Assembly (NCBI RefSeq): GCF_036088315.1
Contig: NZ_CP107996.1
Coordinates: forward strand, 2,128,501 to 2,192,500
DNA: 64,000 nucleotides
Direction of reading: 5' to 3'
Source: Streptomyces sp. NBC_00344
GTDB taxonomy: Bacteria; Actinomycetota; Actinomycetes; Streptomycetales; Streptomycetaceae
Shown here: positions 8,244 through 18,872 of the stretch, piece by piece
Layout: each line of letters starts with the position of its first letter
How positions within the stretch are numbered: the stretch's first letter is position 1
The notes under the pieces: model-generated
Database searches by the model: none
The model's input: only the letters and a program-made list of their open reading frames with translations
What the model was told of the DNA's origin: nothing
Made by a program: the position numbers and the translations under genes

Positions 8244-10646
8244 TCAGGCGGCAGCGGGCAGCCTCACCTGGGCGGAGGACAGCGCGATCTCGAGGACCTG
8301 GCGGACATCCGTCACCGGGTGCACCTCCAGCTTGTCGAGCACCTCGGCGGGCACGTCGTCCAGGTCGGCCTCGTTCCGCTTGGGAATGACCACCGTGGTG
8401 ATACCCGCCCGGTGCGCGGCCAGCAGCTTCTGCTTCAGACCGCCGATCGGGAGCACCCGCCCGGTCAGCGACACCTCGCCGGTCATGGCCACGTCCGTAC
8501 GGACCTGCCTGCCGGAGAGCAGGGACGCCAGGGCCGTCGTCATGGTGATGCCGGCGCTCGGGCCGTCCTTGGGCACCGCGCCCGCCGGGAAGTGGATGTG
8601 CACACCGCGCTCCTTCAGATCCGCGACGGGCAGCTCCAGCTCGGCGCCGTGCGAGCGCAGGAAGGACAGCGCGATCTGCGCCGACTCCTTCATCACATCC
8701 CCGAGCTGGCCGGTGAGGCTGAGACCCGCACCACCCGTCTCGGGGTCGGCCAGCGACGCCTCGACGAAGAGGACGTCGCCGCCCGCTCCGGTGACCGCGA
8801 GCCCGGTGGCCACCCCGGGCACCGCGGTACGGCGCTCCGCGGGGAGCTGGGCGGACTCGGGGACGTGATGCGGCCGTCCGATCAGCCGGCGCAGATGCTC
8901 GTCGGTGACGGTGAAGGGCAGCTCCTGCTCACCCAGTTCGTGCTGGGCCGCCACCTTCCGCAGCAGCCTGGCCACGGCCCGCTCCAGATTCCGGACACCC
9001 GCCTCACGGGTGTACTCCCCCGCCAGCTTGCGCAGTGCGGAGTCGTCGAGAGTGACCTCGCCGCTCTCCAGCCCGGCGCGCTCGAGCTGCCTCGGCAGCA
9101 GGTGGTCCCGGCCGATGACGACCTTCTCGTCCTCGGTGTAGCCGTCGAGGGTGACCAGCTCCATGCGGTCCAGCAGCGCCTCGGGAATGGCCTCCAGGAC
9201 GTTCGCCGTGGCGAGGAACACCACGTCGGAGAGGTCCAGCTCGACCTCCAGGTAGTGGTCGCGGAAGGTGTGGTTCTGTGCCGGGTCGAGGACCTCGAGC
9301 AGGGCGGCCGCCGGGTCGCCCCGGAAGTCGGAACCGACCTTGTCGATCTCGTCGAGCAGCACAACCGGGTTCAGCGACCCGGCCTCCTTGATCGCGCGGA
9401 CGATACGCCCGGGGAGCGCGCCGACGTACGTACGCCGGTGTCCGCGGATCTCCGCCTCGTCCCGCACACCGCCGAGCGCCACCCGGACGAACGTGCGTCC
9501 CATGGCGTGCGCGACGGATTCACCGAGCGACGTCTTGCCGACGCCCGGCGGGCCCACCAGGGCCAGCACCGCGCCGCCCCGGCGGCCTCCGACGACGCCG
9601 AGGCCGCGGTCCGCGCGGCGCTTGCGCACCGCCAGATACTCGGTGATCCGCTCCTTGACGTCGTCCAGACCCGCGTGTTCGGCGTCGAGGATCTCCCGGG
9701 CGCCCCGGATGTCGTACGCGTCCTCGGTCCGCTCGTTCCAGGGCAGTTCGAGGACGGTGTCCAGCCAGGTCCTGATCCAGGAGCCCTCGGGGCTCTGGTC
9801 GGAGGCCCGTTCCAGCTTCTCGACCTCCTTGAGCGCGGCCTCCCGCACCTTCTCGGGAAGGTCGGCGGCCTCCACCCGGCTCCGGTAGTCGTCGGACTCG
9901 TCCTCGGGATCGCCGTTGAGGTCGGAGAGCTCCTTGCGCACGGCGTCCAGCTGCCGGCGCAGCAGGAACTCGCGCTGCTGCTTGTCGACGCCGTCCTGTA
10001 CGTCCTTGGCGATGGACTCTGCGACGTCCTGTTCGGCGAGGTGCTCGCTGAGCCACTGAACGGCCAGCTTGAGGCGGGCCACCGGGTCGCCCGTCTCCAG
10101 CAGTTCGACCTTCTGGTCGAGGCTCAGGAAGGGTGAGTAGCCGGAGTTGTCGGCCAGTGCGGACACGTCCTCGATCTGCTGGACGCGGTCCACGACCTGC
10201 CAGGCTCCGCGCTTCTTCAGCCAGTTGGTGGCGAGTGCCTTGTATTCCCTGGCGAGTTCGGTGACCGCACCGGGCAGGGGGTCGGGCGCGGACTCGTCGA
10301 TCCGGATGCCCTCGACCCACAGCGCGGCGCCGGGGCCGCTGGTGCCGGCACCGATCCGCACCCGGCCGCGGCCGCGGATGAGGGCGCCGGGGTCGCCGTC
10401 CGAGAGACGGCCGACCTGCTCGACGGTGCCGAGGACGCCGGTGCCCGCATAGGTGCCGTCGATACGCGGAACGAGAAGGACCAGTGGCTTGTTGCCACTG
10501 GAGCGGTCCGAGGAAGCCTGGGCGGCCTCCACCGCGGCGCGTACCTCGGTGTCGGAAAGGTCCAGCGGCACCACCATTCCGGGCAGCACGACCTCGTCGT
10601 CGAGCGGCAGCACGGGCAGGGTGAGCGGTGCGGACGTGGAAGCCAT
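8244..10646 (-). CDS. lon: ATP-dependent protease Lon
   Basis: An 800-residue LonA protease that degrades damaged and regulatory proteins in the cytoplasm. The N-terminal substrate-binding domain spans about 8-200 and a coiled helical region runs to about 300. The AAA+ module has Walker A GPPGVGKT (365-372) and Walker B VVLLDEID (428-435). The C-terminal peptidase carries PKDGPSAG with catalytic Ser near 697 and GGLKQK with catalytic Lys near 738. Length is normal. A ClgR-type box lies 75 nt upstream (10721-10734), matching the known ClgR control of lon in Streptomyces. Confidence 0.98.
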   Translation of the reverse strand: MASTSAPLTLPVLPLDDEVVLPGMVVPLDLSDTEVRAAVEAAQASSDRSSGNKPLVLLVPRIDGTYAGTGVLGTVEQVGRLSDGDPGALIRGRGRVRIGAGTSGPGAALWVEGIRIDESAPDPLPGAVTELAREYKALATNWLKKRGAWQVVDRVQQIEDVSALADNSGYSPFLSLDQKVELLETGDPVARLKLAVQWLSEHLAEQDVAESIAKDVQDGVDKQQREFLLRRQLDAVRKELSDLNGDPEDESDDYRSRVEAADLPEKVREAALKEVEKLERASDQSPEGSWIRTWLDTVLELPWNERTEDAYDIRGAREILDAEHAGLDDVKERITEYLAVRKRRADRGLGVVGGRRGGAVLALVGPPGVGKTSLGESVAHAMGRTFVRVALGGVRDEAEIRGHRRTYVGALPGRIVRAIKEAGSLNPVVLLDEIDKVGSDFRGDPAAALLEVLDPAQNHTFRDHYLEVELDLSDVVFLATANVLEAIPEALLDRMELVTLDGYTEDEKVVIGRDHLLPRQLERAGLESGEVTLDDSALRKLAGEYTREAGVRNLERAVARLLRKVAAQHELGEQELPFTVTDEHLRRLIGRPHHVPESAQLPAERRTAVPGVATGLAVTGAGGDVLFVEASLADPETGGAGLSLTGQLGDVMKESAQIALSFLRSHGAELELPVADLKERGVHIHFPAGAVPKDGPSAGITMTTALASLLSGRQVRTDVAMTGEVSLTGRVLPIGGLKQKLLAAHRAGITTVVIPKRNEADLDDVPAEVLDKLEVHPVTDVRQVLEIALSSAQVRLPAAA

Positions 10647-10720
10647 GATCTCCCCTTAGGCAGTGAAGTTGAGCTATGCAGACTCAATGCGCCAGGAGTC
10701 CCCGATGTTCCCCGGAGCGT

Positions 10721-10734
10721 GTTCGCTCTCAGCG
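10721..10734 (-). promoter_or_regulatory. ClgR-type operator upstream of lon
   Basis: GTTCGC-TCTCA-GCG matches the published Streptomyces ClgR signature GTTCGC-N5-GCG exactly. ClgR activates clpP1P2, clpC1, lon and its own gene. The box lies 75 nt upstream of the lon start and inside the gap to the divergent spermidine-synthase-like gene. The orientation shown assumes lon is the target. Confidence 0.75.
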
Positions 10735-10786
10735 ATCGATCATCCGCCGTCCCCAGGTGCCCGCCGCCGACCCCGCGGCGCCGCGA

Positions 10787-10792
10787 TAGCCT
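10787..10792 (+). promoter_or_regulatory. Putative -10 element for a leaderless transcript
   Basis: TAGCCT fits the actinobacterial TAnnnT -10 pattern and ends 10 nt before the ATG at 10803. No ribosome-binding site is visible, so the mRNA may begin at the start codon. No convincing -35 box is seen. Confidence 0.4.
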
Positions 10793-10802
10793 CCGCCCGT
10801 CG

Positions 10803-11513
10803 ATGACGTACGGCGGACGACGCCGGGACCCGGGGGCGATCACCATCGAGACAGCGCACACACTGGACCGGCGCGAGGGCCCTTACGGCGAGGTCGTGCT
10901 GCGCGGCCGCGGTGAGGACTTCGAGATCATCGCCAACGGGTGCTTCCTGATGGACACCTCCGACGGCCGTTCGGAACGCCTGCTGGTCGACGCGGCACTC
11001 GACGCCCTCCCCGGCGGTCTGACGGGGCCTTCCCTGCTCATCGGCGGTCTGGGGGTCGGCTTCTCACTGGCACACGCGGCAGCCGGGCCCCGCTGGGGGG
11101 CCATCACGGTCGTCGAGCGCGAGCAGGCCATCATCGACTGGCATCTCGAAGGGCCGCTCTCCCGGATTTCGGGCCCCGCACTCGCCGATCCCCGCACTGT
11201 GATCCTGCGCACCGATCTGATTGCTCACATCCGTGACCCGGCGGCGTCGTACGACGCCCTGTGCCTGGATATCGACAACGGACCGGACTGGACGGTGACG
11301 GAGGACAACGGCGGTCTCTACACCCCGGACGGACTCTCGGCCTGCATGGACCGCATCAAACCGGGCGGAATCCTGGCGGTATGGTCCGCCAGGCCCTCCC
11401 CCGCCTTCGAGGATGCGTTGCGGAATGCCGGATTCAGCGGGGTAAGAACCGAAGAGATCCAAGTTGCCCGGGGCGTGCCTGACGTGGTCCATCTCGCCGT
11501 TCGCCCTGCGTAG
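10803..11513 (+). CDS. Spermidine-synthase-like methyltransferase-fold protein
   Basis: A 236-residue protein with the Rossmann core of the spermidine synthase family. The nucleotide-binding loop LLIGGLGVGFSLA (about 81-93) is followed by VVEREQAIIDWH, the acidic end of strand 2, and LCLDIDNGPDW near residue 155. It lacks a clear polyamine/dcSAM catalytic DxxD-P signature, so decarboxylated SAM may not be its substrate. It is divergent from lon and upstream of the two-component pair, and looks leaderless. Function within the family is unassigned. Confidence 0.7.
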   Translation: MTYGGRRRDPGAITIETAHTLDRREGPYGEVVLRGRGEDFEIIANGCFLMDTSDGRSERLLVDAALDALPGGLTGPSLLIGGLGVGFSLAHAAAGPRWGAITVVEREQAIIDWHLEGPLSRISGPALADPRTVILRTDLIAHIRDPAASYDALCLDIDNGPDWTVTEDNGGLYTPDGLSACMDRIKPGGILAVWSARPSPAFEDALRNAGFSGVRTEEIQVARGVPDVVHLAVRPA

Positions 11514-11649
11514 CCGGGACGCCTTAATTGCATCTAGTCTGCTCACCGACGGATGAGATCTATAAGCCGTTTCTAAGAATCAAATCCGAGTACGCGCAAA
11601 TTCCAAGAACACGCGAACGCAGACAAGAACGCACTTCCAGGGGCGGGCG

Positions 11650-12387
11650 ATGGAGCAGACACACACCACCCACAACGGCGTCGCGGCCACTCCCGGCGCT
11701 CAGCGCCGGGTGCTGGTCGTAGAGGACGATCCGACAATCGTCGACGCCATTGCCGCCCGGCTGCGAGCCGAGGGTTTTCAGGTGCAGACGGCCACCGACG
11801 GCCCGGCCGCGGTGGACGCGGCCCAGGCGTGGCAGCCCGATCTGATGGTTCTCGACATCATGCTGCCGGGCTTCGACGGTCTCGAGGTGTGCCGGCGCGT
11901 CCAGGCACAGCGGCCGGTCCCCGTCCTGATGCTGACGGCCCGGGACGACGAGACCGACATGCTGGTGGGTCTCGGCGTCGGCGCCGACGACTACATGACC
12001 AAACCGTTCTCGATGCGGGAGCTGGCCGCGCGCGTGCATGTCCTGCTGCGCCGGGTCGAGCGGGCCACCATCGCGGCGTCGACGCCGCGCAGCGGCATCC
12101 TGCGCCTCGGCGAGCTCGAGATCGACCACGCACAGCGCCGGGTGCGGGTGCGCAACGACGACGTGCACCTGACGCCGACCGAGTTCGATCTGCTGGTCTG
12201 CCTGGCCAACACCCCGCGCGCCGTCCTCTCCCGTGAGCAGCTGCTCGCCGAGGTGTGGGACTGGGCCGACGCCTCGGGCACCCGTACGGTCGACAGCCAC
12301 ATCAAGGCGCTGCGGCGGAAGATCGGCGCGGAGCGTATCCGCACGGTCCACGGCGTCGGCTACGCGCTGGAGACACCCGCACCATGA
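11650..12387 (+). CDS. OmpR/PhoB-family response regulator
   Basis: A 245-residue response regulator. The receiver has VVEDD (23-27), the phosphoacceptor Asp69 in MVLDIMLPGFDG, a Thr near MLTARDD and Lys in YMTKPF. A winged-helix DNA-binding domain follows (TPTEFDLLVCLANTP to VHGVGYALE). Residues 1-19 form an Ala/Thr-rich lead before the receiver. The stop overlaps the kinase start by 4 nt (ATGA), so the two are co-translated. The pair sits between lon and kgd, as I recall for the S. coelicolor region. Target genes cannot be told from this sequence. Confidence 0.95.
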   Translation: MEQTHTTHNGVAATPGAQRRVLVVEDDPTIVDAIAARLRAEGFQVQTATDGPAAVDAAQAWQPDLMVLDIMLPGFDGLEVCRRVQAQRPVPVLMLTARDDETDMLVGLGVGADDYMTKPFSMRELAARVHVLLRRVERATIAASTPRSGILRLGELEIDHAQRRVRVRNDDVHLTPTEFDLLVCLANTPRAVLSREQLLAEVWDWADASGTRTVDSHIKALRRKIGAERIRTVHGVGYALETPAP

Positions 12388-13478
12388 GAGGGACCGGGAG
12401 CCGCTGGTCCGCGAAGCGACGGCCGCTCCCGGTCTCGGTCGCGACCAAGCTGGGCACGCTCGTCGTGGTGTCGGTCTTCATCACCACAGGACTGCTCGTC
12501 GTGGCCCTGCGCACCAAGACCGAGCTGCGGTTCATCACGGTGTTCTCGGTGATCGCCTCGATGCTGATCACCCAGTTCGTGGCGCACAGCCTGACCTCGC
12601 CGCTGGACGAGATGAACACGGTGGCCCGGTCGATCTCGCACGGTGACTACACCCGGCGGGTCAGCGGCGCGGACCGCAGGGACGAACTGGGCGACCTGGC
12701 GTCGACCATCAACCGGATGGCCGAGGACCTGGAGGCCGTGGACCTGCACCGCAAGGAGCTGGTGGCGAACGTCTCCCATGAGCTGCGAACGCCGATCGCC
12801 GCGCTGCGCGCGGTGCTGGAGAACGTCGTGGACGGGGTGTCGGCCGCCGACCCGGAGACGATGCGCACGGCGCTGAAACAGACCGAGCGGCTCGGCAGGC
12901 TCGTCGAGACCCTGCTCGACCTCTCCCGTCTGGACAACGGCGTCGTACCGCTGAAGGCGAACCGGTTCGAGGTGTGGCCGTACCTCTCCGGCGTGCTGAA
13001 GGAGGCGAACCTCGCGTCGGCGCAGCGCCGTGGCTCGGGCTCGGGCGGCCAGCACACCCGGACCGATGTCCATCTGCATCTGGACGTGTCGCCGCCGGAG
13101 CTGACCGCTCACGCGGATGCGGAGCGGCTGCATCAAGTGGTCGCCAACCTGATCGACAACGCGGTCAAGCACTCGCCGCCGCACGGGCGGGTGACGGTAC
13201 GCGCCCGGCGCGGGTCGCAGCCCGAGTCGCTCGACCTGGAGGTCGTGGACGAGGGGCCCGGGATCCCCGAGCAGGAGCGGCACCGGGTCTTCGAGCGTTT
13301 CAACCGGGGCAGAGCGCCGTCCCCCCACGGCCCGGGCAGCGACGGCGGCACCGGGCTCGGCCTGGCCATCGCCCGCTGGGCGGTGGATCTGCACGGTGGG
13401 CGGATCGGGGTGGCCGAATCCTCTCGCGGCTGCCGGATAAGGGTCACTCTTCCGGGCGTACCTCGCACGACCAGTTGA
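12384..13478 (+). CDS. Two-component sensor histidine kinase
   Basis: A 364-residue membrane kinase paired with the regulator just upstream. Two TM segments (about 23-42 and 50-68) are separated by only a handful of residues, so there is almost no extracellular sensor; the signal may be perceived within or near the membrane. A HAMP domain (69-122) precedes the HisKA motif VANVSHELRTP, with His132 as phosphorylation site. The ATPase has NLIDNAVKHS, DEGPGIP and GGTGLGLAI. The ATG at 12384 was chosen for the 4-nt overlap with the regulator stop. Confidence 0.95.
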   Translation: MRGTGSRWSAKRRPLPVSVATKLGTLVVVSVFITTGLLVVALRTKTELRFITVFSVIASMLITQFVAHSLTSPLDEMNTVARSISHGDYTRRVSGADRRDELGDLASTINRMAEDLEAVDLHRKELVANVSHELRTPIAALRAVLENVVDGVSAADPETMRTALKQTERLGRLVETLLDLSRLDNGVVPLKANRFEVWPYLSGVLKEANLASAQRRGSGSGGQHTRTDVHLHLDVSPPELTAHADAERLHQVVANLIDNAVKHSPPHGRVTVRARRGSQPESLDLEVVDEGPGIPEQERHRVFERFNRGRAPSPHGPGSDGGTGLGLAIARWAVDLHGGRIGVAESSRGCRIRVTLPGVPRTTS

Positions 13479-13748
13479 CGTAGGGTTCCAAGCGGAAGCG
13501 CGCATTCTGCGAGGTAGTCGCGGGTGAGCAGGTCAGAGGGGGCCGTCCAGGAGGGCGGTCGCCCCATGACGTCGTACCCGCAGAGCGCGGAACCTCGCTT
13601 GTTTCCCGCCAATTCGCACCCCGAAACACACTTTCCGATGTGACTTACACGACGATGGCCCGCCCGGCCTGCACCTCCAGGCCAGGGAGGCGTAGCCTTT
13701 ATTTCCGCTGTCCATCACCTTGTGAAGCGGAAGAGGGCGGTTACCGCC

Positions 13749-16700
13749 GTGTCGTCTCAGTCCCCCAGTAACTCGAGCATCTCGACCGACCAAGAGGGGC
13801 AGGGCAAGAGCCCTGCCGATGCCTTTGGTCCCAATGAGTGGCTCGTCGACGAGATCTACCAGCAGTACCTCCAGGACCCGAATTCGGTCGATCGTGCCTG
13901 GTGGGACTTCTTCGCCGACTACAAGCCGGGCTCTGCCGGTACTCCCGACGTGGAGCCGGTGAGCGCGAGCGCTCCCCAACAGACCAGTGCGAACGGCCGG
14001 ACCCCGCAGGGTGGCGCAGCCGCGGGGGCTGCGGTCACCCCGGCGCCCGCACCCGCCGCGGCTCAGCCCGCCGCTACGGCACCGGCCACCGACCGGCCGG
14101 CTCCTGCCGCCGCGAAGCCCGCAGCCGCCCAGCCGGCTCCTGCCGCTCCGGCGGCCAAGCCGGCGACCGCGAAGGCCCCGGCCCCGGCCGAGCCCGCCCA
14201 GGAGGCCCCTGAGGGCCCCGAGCTGGTAACCCTGCGCGGCCCGTCGGCCGCTGTGGCGAAGAACATGAACGCCTCACTGGACCTGCCGACGGCCACATCC
14301 GTCCGCGCGGTCCCGGTGAAGCTGCTCTTCGACAACCGCATCGTCATCAACAACCACCTGAAGCGCGCCAGGGGCGGGAAGGTCTCCTTCACCCACCTCA
14401 TCGGCTTCGCGATGGTGCAGGCCCTCAAGGCCATGCCGTCGATGAACTGCTCCTTCGCGGAGAAGGACGGCAAGCCGACGCTCGTGAAGCCGGCGCACGT
14501 CAACCTCGGTCTCGCCATCGACCTGGTCAAGCCCAACGGCGACCGCCAGCTCGTCGTCGCCGCGATCAAGAAGGCGGAGACGCTCAACTTCTTCGAGTTC
14601 TGGCAGGCCTACGAGGACATCGTCCGCCGCGCCCGTGCGAACAAGCTGACGATGGACGACTTCACCGGCGTCACGGCGTCGCTGACCAACCCGGGCGGCA
14701 TCGGCACCGTCCACTCGGTGCCCAGGCTGATGCCCGGGCAGGGTCTGATCATGGGCGTCGGGGCGATGGACTACCCGGCCGAGTTCCAGGGCACGTCCCA
14801 GGACACCCTGAACAAGCTCGGCATCTCGAAGGTCATGACACTGACCTCGACGTACGACCACCGGGTGATCCAGGGCGCCGCGTCCGGCGAGTTCCTGCGG
14901 ATCCTCGCCAACCTGCTGCTCGGCGAGAGCGGCTTCTACGACGACCTCTTCGAGTCGCTGCGCATCCCGTACGAGCCGGTCCGCTGGCTCAGGGACATCG
15001 ACGTCAGCCACGACAATGACGTCACCAAGGCAGCCCGGGTCTTCGAGCTGATCCACTCCTACCGGGTGCGCGGCCACGTCATGGCCGACACCGACCCGCT
15101 GGAGTACAAGCAGCGCAAGCACCCCGACCTCGACATCATCGAGCACGGTCTCACCCTGTGGGACCTGGAGCGCGAGTTCGCGGTCGGCGGCTTCGCCGGC
15201 AAGTCGATGATGAAGCTGCGCGACATCCTGGGCGTGCTGCGCGACTCGTACTGCCGCACCACAGGCGTCGAGTTCATGCACATCCAGGATCCCAAGCAGC
15301 GCAAGTGGATCCAGGACCGCATCGAGCGCGGCGCGCACACCAAGCCGGAGCGCGAGGAGCAGCTGCGCATCCTGCGCCGGCTGAACTCCGCCGAGGCCTT
15401 CGAGACCTTCCTGCAGACGAAGTACGTCGGCCAGAAGCGCTTCTCGCTCGAGGGCGGCGAGTCCGTCATCCCGCTGCTCGACGCGGTCATCGACTCGGCG
15501 GCCGAGTCGCGGCTGGACGAGGTCGTGATCGGCATGGCCCACCGCGGCCGGCTGAACGTCCTCGCCAACATCGTCGGCAAGTCCTACGCCCAGATCTTCC
15601 GCGAGTTCGAGGGCAACCTCGACCCGAAGTCCATGCACGGTTCGGGCGACGTGAAGTACCACCTCGGTTCCGAGGGCACCTTCACCGGTCTGGACGGCGA
15701 GCAGATCAAGGTCTCGCTGGCCGCCAACCCCTCGCACCTGGAGACCGTCGACCCTGTCGTCGAAGGCATCGTCCGCGCGAAGCAGGACCTCATCAACAAG
15801 GGCGGCACGGACTTCACCGTGCTCCCGGTGGCCCTGCACGGCGACGCGGCCTTCGCGGGCCAGGGCGTCGTCGCGGAGACCCTGAACATGTCGCAGCTGC
15901 GCGGCTACCGCACCGGCGGCACCGTGCACATCGTGATCAACAACCAGGTCGGCTTCACCGCCGCCCCGGAGTCCTCGCGCTCCTCGATGTACGCCACCGA
16001 CGTGGCCCGCATGATCGAGGCGCCGATCTTCCACGTGAACGGCGACGACCCCGAGGCCGTGGTCCGCGTCGGGCGCCTGGCCTTCGAGTTCCGCCAGGCG
16101 TTCAACAAGGACGTCGTCATCGACCTCATCTGCTACCGCCGCCGCGGTCACAACGAGGCCGACAACCCCTCGTTCACGCAGCCGCTGATGTACGACCTGA
16201 TCGACAAGAAGCGCTCGGTGCGCAAGCTCTACACCGAGTCCCTCATCGGTCGCGGCGACATCACACTGGAAGAGGCCGAGCAGGCGCTGCAGGACTTCCA
16301 GGGCCAGCTGGAGAAGGTCTTCGCCGAGGTCCGGGAGGCCACCGCGGCTCCGGCCGAGGCGCATGTCCCCGCTCCGCAGCCGGAGTTCCCCGTTTCGGTG
16401 GACACCTCGATCTCCCAGGAGGTCATCAAGCGGATCGCCGAGTCGCAGGTCAACATCCCGGACCGGATCACCGTCCACCCGCGGCTGCTGCCGCAGGTCC
16501 AGCGCCGTGCCGCGATGATCGACGAGGGCACGATCGACTGGGCGATGGGCGAGACACTCGCGATCGGCTCGCTGCTCCTCGAGGGCACCCCGGTCCGGCT
16601 GTCGGGCCAGGACTCCCGCCGTGGCACCTTCGGCCAGCGTCACGCGGTCCTCATCGACCGCAAGACCGGCGAGGACTTCACCCCGCTGCTCTACCTCTCC

Positions 16701-17582
16701 GACGACCAGGCGCGTTACAACGTCTACGACTCGCTGCTCAGCGAGTACGCCGTGATGGGCTTCGAGTACGGGTACTCGCTGGCCCGTCCGGAGTCGCTGG
16801 TCATGTGGGAAGCGCAGTTCGGTGACTTCGTCAACGGCGCGCAGACGGTGGTGGACGAGTACATCTCGGCCGCCGAGCAGAAGTGGGGCCAGACGTCCGG
16901 CGTCACGCTGCTTCTCCCGCACGGCTACGAGGGCCAGGGCCCGGACCACTCGTCCGCCCGCCCGGAGCGCTTCCTCCAGCTCTGCGCGCAGAACAACATG
17001 ACGGTCGCGATGCCCACCCTGCCGTCGAACTACTTCCACCTCCTGCGGTGGCAGGTGCACAACCCGCACCACAAGCCGCTGGTCGTCTTCACCCCGAAGT
17101 CGATGCTCCGCCTCAAGGCGGCTGCCTCCAAGGCGGACGAGTTCACCACCGGCGGCTTCCGCCCGGTCATCGGCGACGACAGCGTGGACCCGAACGCGGT
17201 CCGCAAGGTCGTCTTCACGGCCGGCAAGGTCTACTACGACCTGGAGGCGGAGCGCACCAAGCGCGGCGCGACGGACACCGCGATCATCCGTCTGGAGCGT
17301 CTGTACCCGCTGCCGGGTGCCGAGCTGCAGGCGGAGATCGCCAAGTTCCCGAACGCCGAGAAGTACATCTGGGCGCAGGAGGAGCCGGCGAACCAGGGCG
17401 CGTGGCCGTTCATCGCGCTCAACCTGATCGACCACCTGGACCTGGCGGTCGGCGCCGACGTCCCGCACGGTGAGCGCCTGCGCCGCATCTCGCGGCCGCA
17501 CGGTTCCTCCCCCGCGGTCGGCTCGGCCAAGCGCCACCAGGCGGAGCAGGCACAGCTGGTGGCCGAGGTGTTCGAGGCCTAG
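13749..17582 (+). CDS. kgd: Multifunctional 2-oxoglutarate metabolism enzyme Kgd (E1/E2-like fusion)
   Basis: A 1277-residue actinobacterial fusion that decarboxylates 2-oxoglutarate in the TCA cycle. Residues about 28-58 (ending WWDFFADY) are the E1o N-terminal motif; about 65-165 is an Ala/Pro-rich linker; about 170-410 is a dihydrolipoyl-acyltransferase catalytic domain with [10 protein letters not shown]. The rest is a ThDP-dependent E1 with [10 protein letters not shown] and INNQVGFTA as diphosphate/metal-binding segments. There is no lipoyl domain, as usual for Kgd, which works with external E2/E3 partners and is inhibited by GarA-type FHA proteins in mycobacteria. GTG at 13749 has GGAAGAGG upstream; an in-frame GTG at 13722 would add nine basic residues. 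A strong terminator follows. Confidence 0.97.
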   Translation: MSSQSPSNSSISTDQEGQGKSPADAFGPNEWLVDEIYQQYLQDPNSVDRAWWDFFADYKPGSAGTPDVEPVSASAPQQTSANGRTPQGGAAAGAAVTPAPAPAAAQPAATAPATDRPAPAAAKPAAAQPAPAAPAAKPATAKAPAPAEPAQEAPEGPELVTLRGPSAAVAKNMNASLDLPTATSVRAVPVKLLFDNRIVINNHLKRARGGKVSFTHLIGFAMVQALKAMPSMNCSFAEKDGKPTLVKPAHVNLGLAIDLVKPNGDRQLVVAAIKKAETLNFFEFWQAYEDIVRRARANKLTMDDFTGVTASLTNPGGIGTVHSVPRLMPGQGLIMGVGAMDYPAEFQGTSQDTLNKLGISKVMTLTSTYDHRVIQGAASGEFLRILANLLLGESGFYDDLFESLRIPYEPVRWLRDIDVSHDNDVTKAARVFELIHSYRVRGHVMADTDPLEYKQRKHPDLDIIEHGLTLWDLEREFAVGGFAGKSMMKLRDILGVLRDSYCRTTGVEFMHIQDPKQRKWIQDRIERGAHTKPEREEQLRILRRLNSAEAFETFLQTKYVGQKRFSLEGGESVIPLLDAVIDSAAESRLDEVVIGMAHRGRLNVLANIVGKSYAQIFREFEGNLDPKSMHGSGDVKYHLGSEGTFTGLDGEQIKVSLAANPSHLETVDPVVEGIVRAKQDLINKGGTDFTVLPVALHGDAAFAGQGVVAETLNMSQLRGYRTGGTVHIVINNQVGFTAAPESSRSSMYATDVARMIEAPIFHVNGDDPEAVVRVGRLAFEFRQAFNKDVVIDLICYRRRGHNEADNPSFTQPLMYDLIDKKRSVRKLYTESLIGRGDITLEEAEQALQDFQGQLEKVFAEVREATAAPAEAHVPAPQPEFPVSVDTSISQEVIKRIAESQVNIPDRITVHPRLLPQVQRRAAMIDEGTIDWAMGETLAIGSLLLEGTPVRLSGQDSRRGTFGQRHAVLIDRKTGEDFTPLLYLSDDQARYNVYDSLLSEYAVMGFEYGYSLARPESLVMWEAQFGDFVNGAQTVVDEYISAAEQKWGQTSGVTLLLPHGYEGQGPDHSSARPERFLQLCAQNNMTVAMPTLPSNYFHLLRWQVHNPHHKPLVVFTPKSMLRLKAAASKADEFTTGGFRPVIGDDSVDPNAVRKVVFTAGKVYYDLEAERTKRGATDTAIIRLERLYPLPGAELQAEIAKFPNAEKYIWAQEEPANQGAWPFIALNLIDHLDLAVGADVPHGERLRRISRPHGSSPAVGSAKRHQAEQAQLVAEVFEA

Positions 17583-17600
17583 GCCCGGCACCGGCATACC

Positions 17601-17638
17601 CGGGGCCCCGCCGCATCGGATGATGCGGCGGGGCCCCG
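17601..17638 (+). terminator. Terminator hairpin after kgd
   Basis: Arm CGGGGCCCCGCCGCATC, 4-nt loop GGAT, and its exact reverse complement give a 17-bp perfect stem starting 19 nt after the kgd stop. Confidence 0.9.
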
Positions 17639-17811
17639 CGCCGTATCCGGCCGGGCCAGGGGTGTCCGTCGGCCCGTTCGCCGTACCGGCGGACACGGCC
17701 CCGCACCGGCCCCGCAGGCCCCCGCGCTCCGGGCCGGCGGCCGGGCCCGGCGGCGCACGGATCGCGGTCTACCCTTTGACCAGGAAACCCGGAACGCATC
17801 AGGAGCGACAC

Positions 17812-17997
17812 GTGTACTTCACCGACCGCGGCATCGAGGAACTGGAGAAGCGGCGGGGCGAGGAGGAGGTCACCTTCGAGTGGCTCGCCGAGCAGCTGCG
17901 GACGTTCGTCGACCTCAACCCGGACTTCGAGGTGCCCGTCGAGCGCCTGGCGACCTGGCTGGCCCGGCTGGACGACGACGAGGACGAGGACGAGTGA
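17812..17997 (+). CDS. DUF6104-family small acidic protein
   Basis: A 61-residue protein starting at GTG with AGGAGCG upstream. It begins VYFTDRGIEELEKRRGEEEV, a conserved Streptomyces small-protein family (DUF6104), and ends in an Asp/Glu run (DDDEDEDE). No signal peptide or TM segment. Strong conservation downstream of kgd in relatives is recalled rather than checked. Function unknown. An in-frame extension to 17470 is only GC-rich readthrough. Confidence 0.8.
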   Translation: MYFTDRGIEELEKRRGEEEVTFEWLAEQLRTFVDLNPDFEVPVERLATWLARLDDDEDEDE

Positions 17998-18024
17998 CCG
18001 GCCGCGAGATGTTCCGCCGGCGGA

Positions 18025-18831
18025 TCAGCTCCTGACCCACATCCGGTCGTATCCCAGCCCCAGGGCGCCGTGCGCCATCAGCAGTGCGGCGGCCGCGGTC
18101 CAGCCGCCACTGCGCCGTCTGAGACCCCATGCGGCGAGCGGGATCCCGGCCATCAGCTCGGCCCCTCCCAGCAGCCTGGCCCTGCGGCCGCGCGACCACT
18201 GGCCGAGCGGCCCCTCCTCGAAGACGTCCCGTTCCGCCTGTACGGGGTTGCGCAGGGCCGAGGGATCAAGCTGTTCCGCGGCCGGCTGGACCCGGACCAC
18301 CTCGCGCAGCCGGTCCGCGGGTTCACCCGGAGCGAGTCCGGTGGGCAGCGTGAGACCGATACGGCTGAGGACCGCCGTCAGACCCAGCAGCCGCGCGGCG
18401 GCGTCGGCCGCCGGATCCCGCAGAGTCAGCTCGGTCAGGGTCTGCACATCCAGTACCGGATCGAGCTCGAGACGTACCCCGACGCAGCGCATCACCTCGT
18501 ACTCCCCCGCCGGTGTGCCGTCCGCGAGCCAGAGGTAGCCGACCGGACGGCGGAGCCCGGTTCCCAGCACGAACCCGGCCCGTTCGCCGTCCCACCACAG
18601 TGCGACGGCCGACCAGGACGAGGCGACGGCCAGCGCTGTCGCCCAGCCGGCGGCCACCTGGTCCACCGGCTCGTCACCGTGCAGCCAGGGCTTGTCCTCG
18701 GGGACGAGCACACTCCACCCCTCGCCCGCCGGGGCGAGCAGCAGCCGCTCACGGAGCAGCCGGGCCGCGGGGCGTACGGCGGACGGGGCGGCACGGCAGA
18801 GCAGCAGAGCACCTGTGGCGTTCTCGTACAT
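18025..18831 (-). CDS. Hypothetical protein with C-terminal membrane segments
   Basis: A 268-residue protein I do not recognise. Residues 1-200 are soluble-looking with two WxW-rich strands (VASSWSAVALWWDGERAGF). The C-terminal 60 residues include two hydrophobic stretches (LLGGAELMAGIPLAAWGL and GWTAAAALLMAHGALGLGYD) that probably cross or anchor to the membrane. It is transcribed toward the DUF6104 gene, with 27 nt between the stops. Its start is about 120 nt from the divergent DUF4097 gene, so it may share that regulatory region. Codon usage is ordinary for the genome. Confidence 0.65.
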   Translation of the reverse strand: MYENATGALLLCRAAPSAVRPAARLLRERLLLAPAGEGWSVLVPEDKPWLHGDEPVDQVAAGWATALAVASSWSAVALWWDGERAGFVLGTGLRRPVGYLWLADGTPAGEYEVMRCVGVRLELDPVLDVQTLTELTLRDPAADAAARLLGLTAVLSRIGLTLPTGLAPGEPADRLREVVRVQPAAEQLDPSALRNPVQAERDVFEEGPLGQWSRGRRARLLGGAELMAGIPLAAWGLRRRSGGWTAAAALLMAHGALGLGYDRMWVRS

Positions 18832-18872
18832 GACCCCACGCTAGGGCAAATCACCCTCTTCCACCCACACAC

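Noticed and set aside
14274..17696. Minus-strand open frame of over 1100 codons opposite kgd
   Set aside because: High-GC third positions suppress stops on the opposite strand; the translated sequence is low-complexity and kgd is fully conserved.
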